Shown piece by piece: positions 5,989 to 6,720 of a stretch of 6,720 nucleotides of DNA (within the stretch, counting starts at the first letter, position 1; each line of letters starts with the position of its first letter). A program made the position numbers and the translations under genes. The stretch comes from Bdellovibrionales bacterium (GTDB lineage Bacteria > Bdellovibrionota > JAFGOL01). The notes beneath the pieces are model-generated. The model did no database searches. It saw nothing but the letters and a program-made list of their open reading frames with translations, and was not told where the DNA came from. The stretch lies in contig JAKIZQ010000029.1 of NCBI GenBank assembly GCA_022707945.1, forward strand, positions 1 through 6,720, in the 5' to 3' direction.

Positions 5989-5992
5989 AGGA
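5989..5992 (+). promoter_or_regulatory. perR: Ribosome binding site of perR
   Basis: AGGA ends 7 bases before the ATG at 6000. The in-frame codon starting at 5988 is TAG, so no longer N-terminus is possible and this site decides the start of a regulator shorter than usual. Confidence 0.7.
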
Positions 5993-5999
5993 TAAAAAA

Positions 6000-6389
6000 A
6001 TGAAGAATACAAAACAAAGAGAGTTAATATTAAGTGAATTAAGAAAACTAAAAACTCATCCTACTGCAGAAGAGTTTCATAAAATATTAAAGAAAAAAGA
6101 CAACAATATCGGACTTTGTACTATTTACAGAAACCTTGAGAGTTTTTATGAACAAGGTTTAATAGGTAAAATAAACACAAAACCGGCTAAATATGATGGA
6201 GATCTTAGCTCTCATAGTCACATTAGATGCATATCGTGTGGTAAAATACATGATATTTTCTTCAGCGTCCCAATAAATAAGGTTGAAATAGAAAAATTAG
6301 GATATAAACTGCAAGGCTACAAAATAGAGATAAACGGCCTATGCAGTTCATGCGCAAAAACAAAAAAAAGGAGGGAAAAAAATGTCTAA
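6000..6389 (+). CDS. perR: PerR-type peroxide-sensing repressor (Fur family)
   Basis: It is a metal-dependent DNA-binding repressor of peroxide-defence genes. The N-terminal winged helix (about 1-60) holds the H-P-T-A-E-E motif at 20-25 and the recognition segment T-I-Y-R-N-L at 41-46. The C-terminal part has the structural zinc site, Cys77/Cys80 and Cys115/Cys118. By alignment to B. subtilis PerR, His20, Asp66, His72, His74 and Asp85 correspond to the regulatory-site ligands His37, Asp85, His91, His93 and Asp104. Asp at the last position, where Fur normally has Glu, favours PerR over Fur. At 129 residues it lacks about 17 N-terminal residues of the B. subtilis protein; an upstream stop shows this is genuine. 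Its own promoter carries a Fur/PerR-type palindrome. The stop overlaps the rubrerythrin start by 8 bases, so the two are co-transcribed, which fits peroxide sensing. A Fur-like iron role remains possible because the operator looks Fur-like. Confidence 0.9.
   Translation: MKNTKQRELILSELRKLKTHPTAEEFHKILKKKDNNIGLCTIYRNLESFYEQGLIGKINTKPAKYDGDLSSHSHIRCISCGKIHDIFFSVPINKVEIEKLGYKLQGYKIEINGLCSSCAKTKKRREKNV
6370..6375 (+). promoter_or_regulatory. rbr: Strong ribosome binding site of rubrerythrin
   Basis: GGAGGG lies inside the 3' end of perR, six bases before the ATG at 6382. This is the strongest SD in the window, which suggests high translation of rubrerythrin independent of, or coupled to, termination of perR translation at 6389. 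Confidence 0.85.
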
Positions 6390-6720
6390 ATTAAAAGGAA
6401 GCAGGACAGAACGAAACATCCTAACAGCTTTTGCTGGTGAATCACAGGCAAGGAACAGGTACACATACTATTCAAAAAAAGCAAAGGATGAAGGATATGT
6501 TCAGATATCTGCAATTTTTGAAGAAACTGCTAATCAAGAAAAGGAACATGCTAAAAGGTTGTATAAATTACTCGAGGGTGGAGAAGTAGAGATTTCTGGC
6601 ACTTTCCCTGCTGGAACAATAGCTACCACGGTAGAGAATCTTTTACATGCTGCAGAGGGAGAAAATTATGAACATTCCACAATGTATCCAGAGTTTGCAA
6701 AAGTAGCCAGAGAAGAAGGT
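6382..6720 (+). CDS. rbr: Rubrerythrin, 5' part (cut by window edge)
   Basis: It is a cytoplasmic non-heme diiron peroxidase that reduces hydrogen peroxide to water, typically in anaerobes. The 113 visible residues begin M-S-K-L-K-G-S and contain the ferritin-like motifs A-F-A-G-E-S-Q-A-R-N-R-Y at 16-27, E-E-T-A-N-Q-E-K-E-H-A at 47-57, and A-E-G-E-N-Y-E-H at 91-98. Glu20, Glu53, His56, Glu94 and Glu97 fall at the same numbers as the diiron ligands and switching residues of Desulfovibrio vulgaris rubrerythrin, so the fold is intact as far as seen. The remaining Glu/His ligands (about 127 and 131) and the C-terminal rubredoxin-like domain lie beyond the edge. The gene starts 8 bases inside perR and has a strong SD. 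It is presumably controlled by the PerR operator at 5966-5985. Confidence 0.95.
   Translation, partial: MSKLKGSRTERNILTAFAGESQARNRYTYYSKKAKDEGYVQISAIFEETANQEKEHAKRLYKLLEGGEVEISGTFPAGTIATTVENLLHAAEGENYEHSTMYPEFAKVAREEG

Noticed and set aside
136..6720. Alternative genetic code with reassigned stop codons
   Set aside because: TAA, TAG and TGA each end recognisable full-length proteins here (perR, yhbY, permease/FadL-like), so the TAA at 1099 cannot be explained by reassignment.

Overview
The window is AT-rich DNA (about two thirds A+T by eye) from a bacterium with an outer membrane. That reading rests on a FadL/OmpP1-type beta-barrel porin, a lipoprotein-type signal sequence and a second exported protein. 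The PerR-rubrerythrin pair at the right edge is typical of anaerobes or microaerophiles that must handle peroxide. TAA, TAG and TGA all end genes here, so the standard bacterial code applies. I cannot name the phylum. A loose lipobox with Asn before Cys would suit a spirochaete-like or deltaproteobacterial-like lineage, but this is only a hint.

Layout, left to right: a cysteine-rich lipoprotein gene (+, 136-1101), cut by an in-frame TAA, with 140 more codons open in the same frame to 1524; a malic enzyme (-, 1517-2758); a small exported protein with an internal repeat (+, 2850-3392); an EamA-family permease (-, 3407-4306); a FadL-like outer-membrane protein (+, 4376-5611); a YhbY ribosome-assembly factor (-, 5595-5906); a PerR-type Fur-family repressor (+, 6000-6389); and the start of rubrerythrin (+, 6382 to the edge). 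No gene-free stretch reaches 300 bases.

The first seven genes alternate strand strictly. Their 3' ends meet tail to tail (8-bp overlap, 14-bp gap, 17-bp overlap), with no recognisable intrinsic terminator. Their 5' ends face each other across 69-93-bp divergent regions that carry the promoters. The only convincing operon is perR-rubrerythrin, preceded by a near-consensus 7-1-7 Fur/PerR-type palindrome lying over the probable promoter; this implies a self-regulated peroxide-defence unit. The other genes (carbon metabolism, transport, envelope, ribosome assembly) show no common pathway.

The points most worth a second look are the in-frame stop that separates a Cys-rich domain from an intact Ig-like domain; a strong sigma-70 promoter placed so that transcription should begin at the A of the start codon of the 2850 gene, with weaker signs of very short leaders at other divergent starts; and the regulator with PerR-type residues behind a Fur-type operator. 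I see no mobile element, CRISPR array, tRNA or rRNA.
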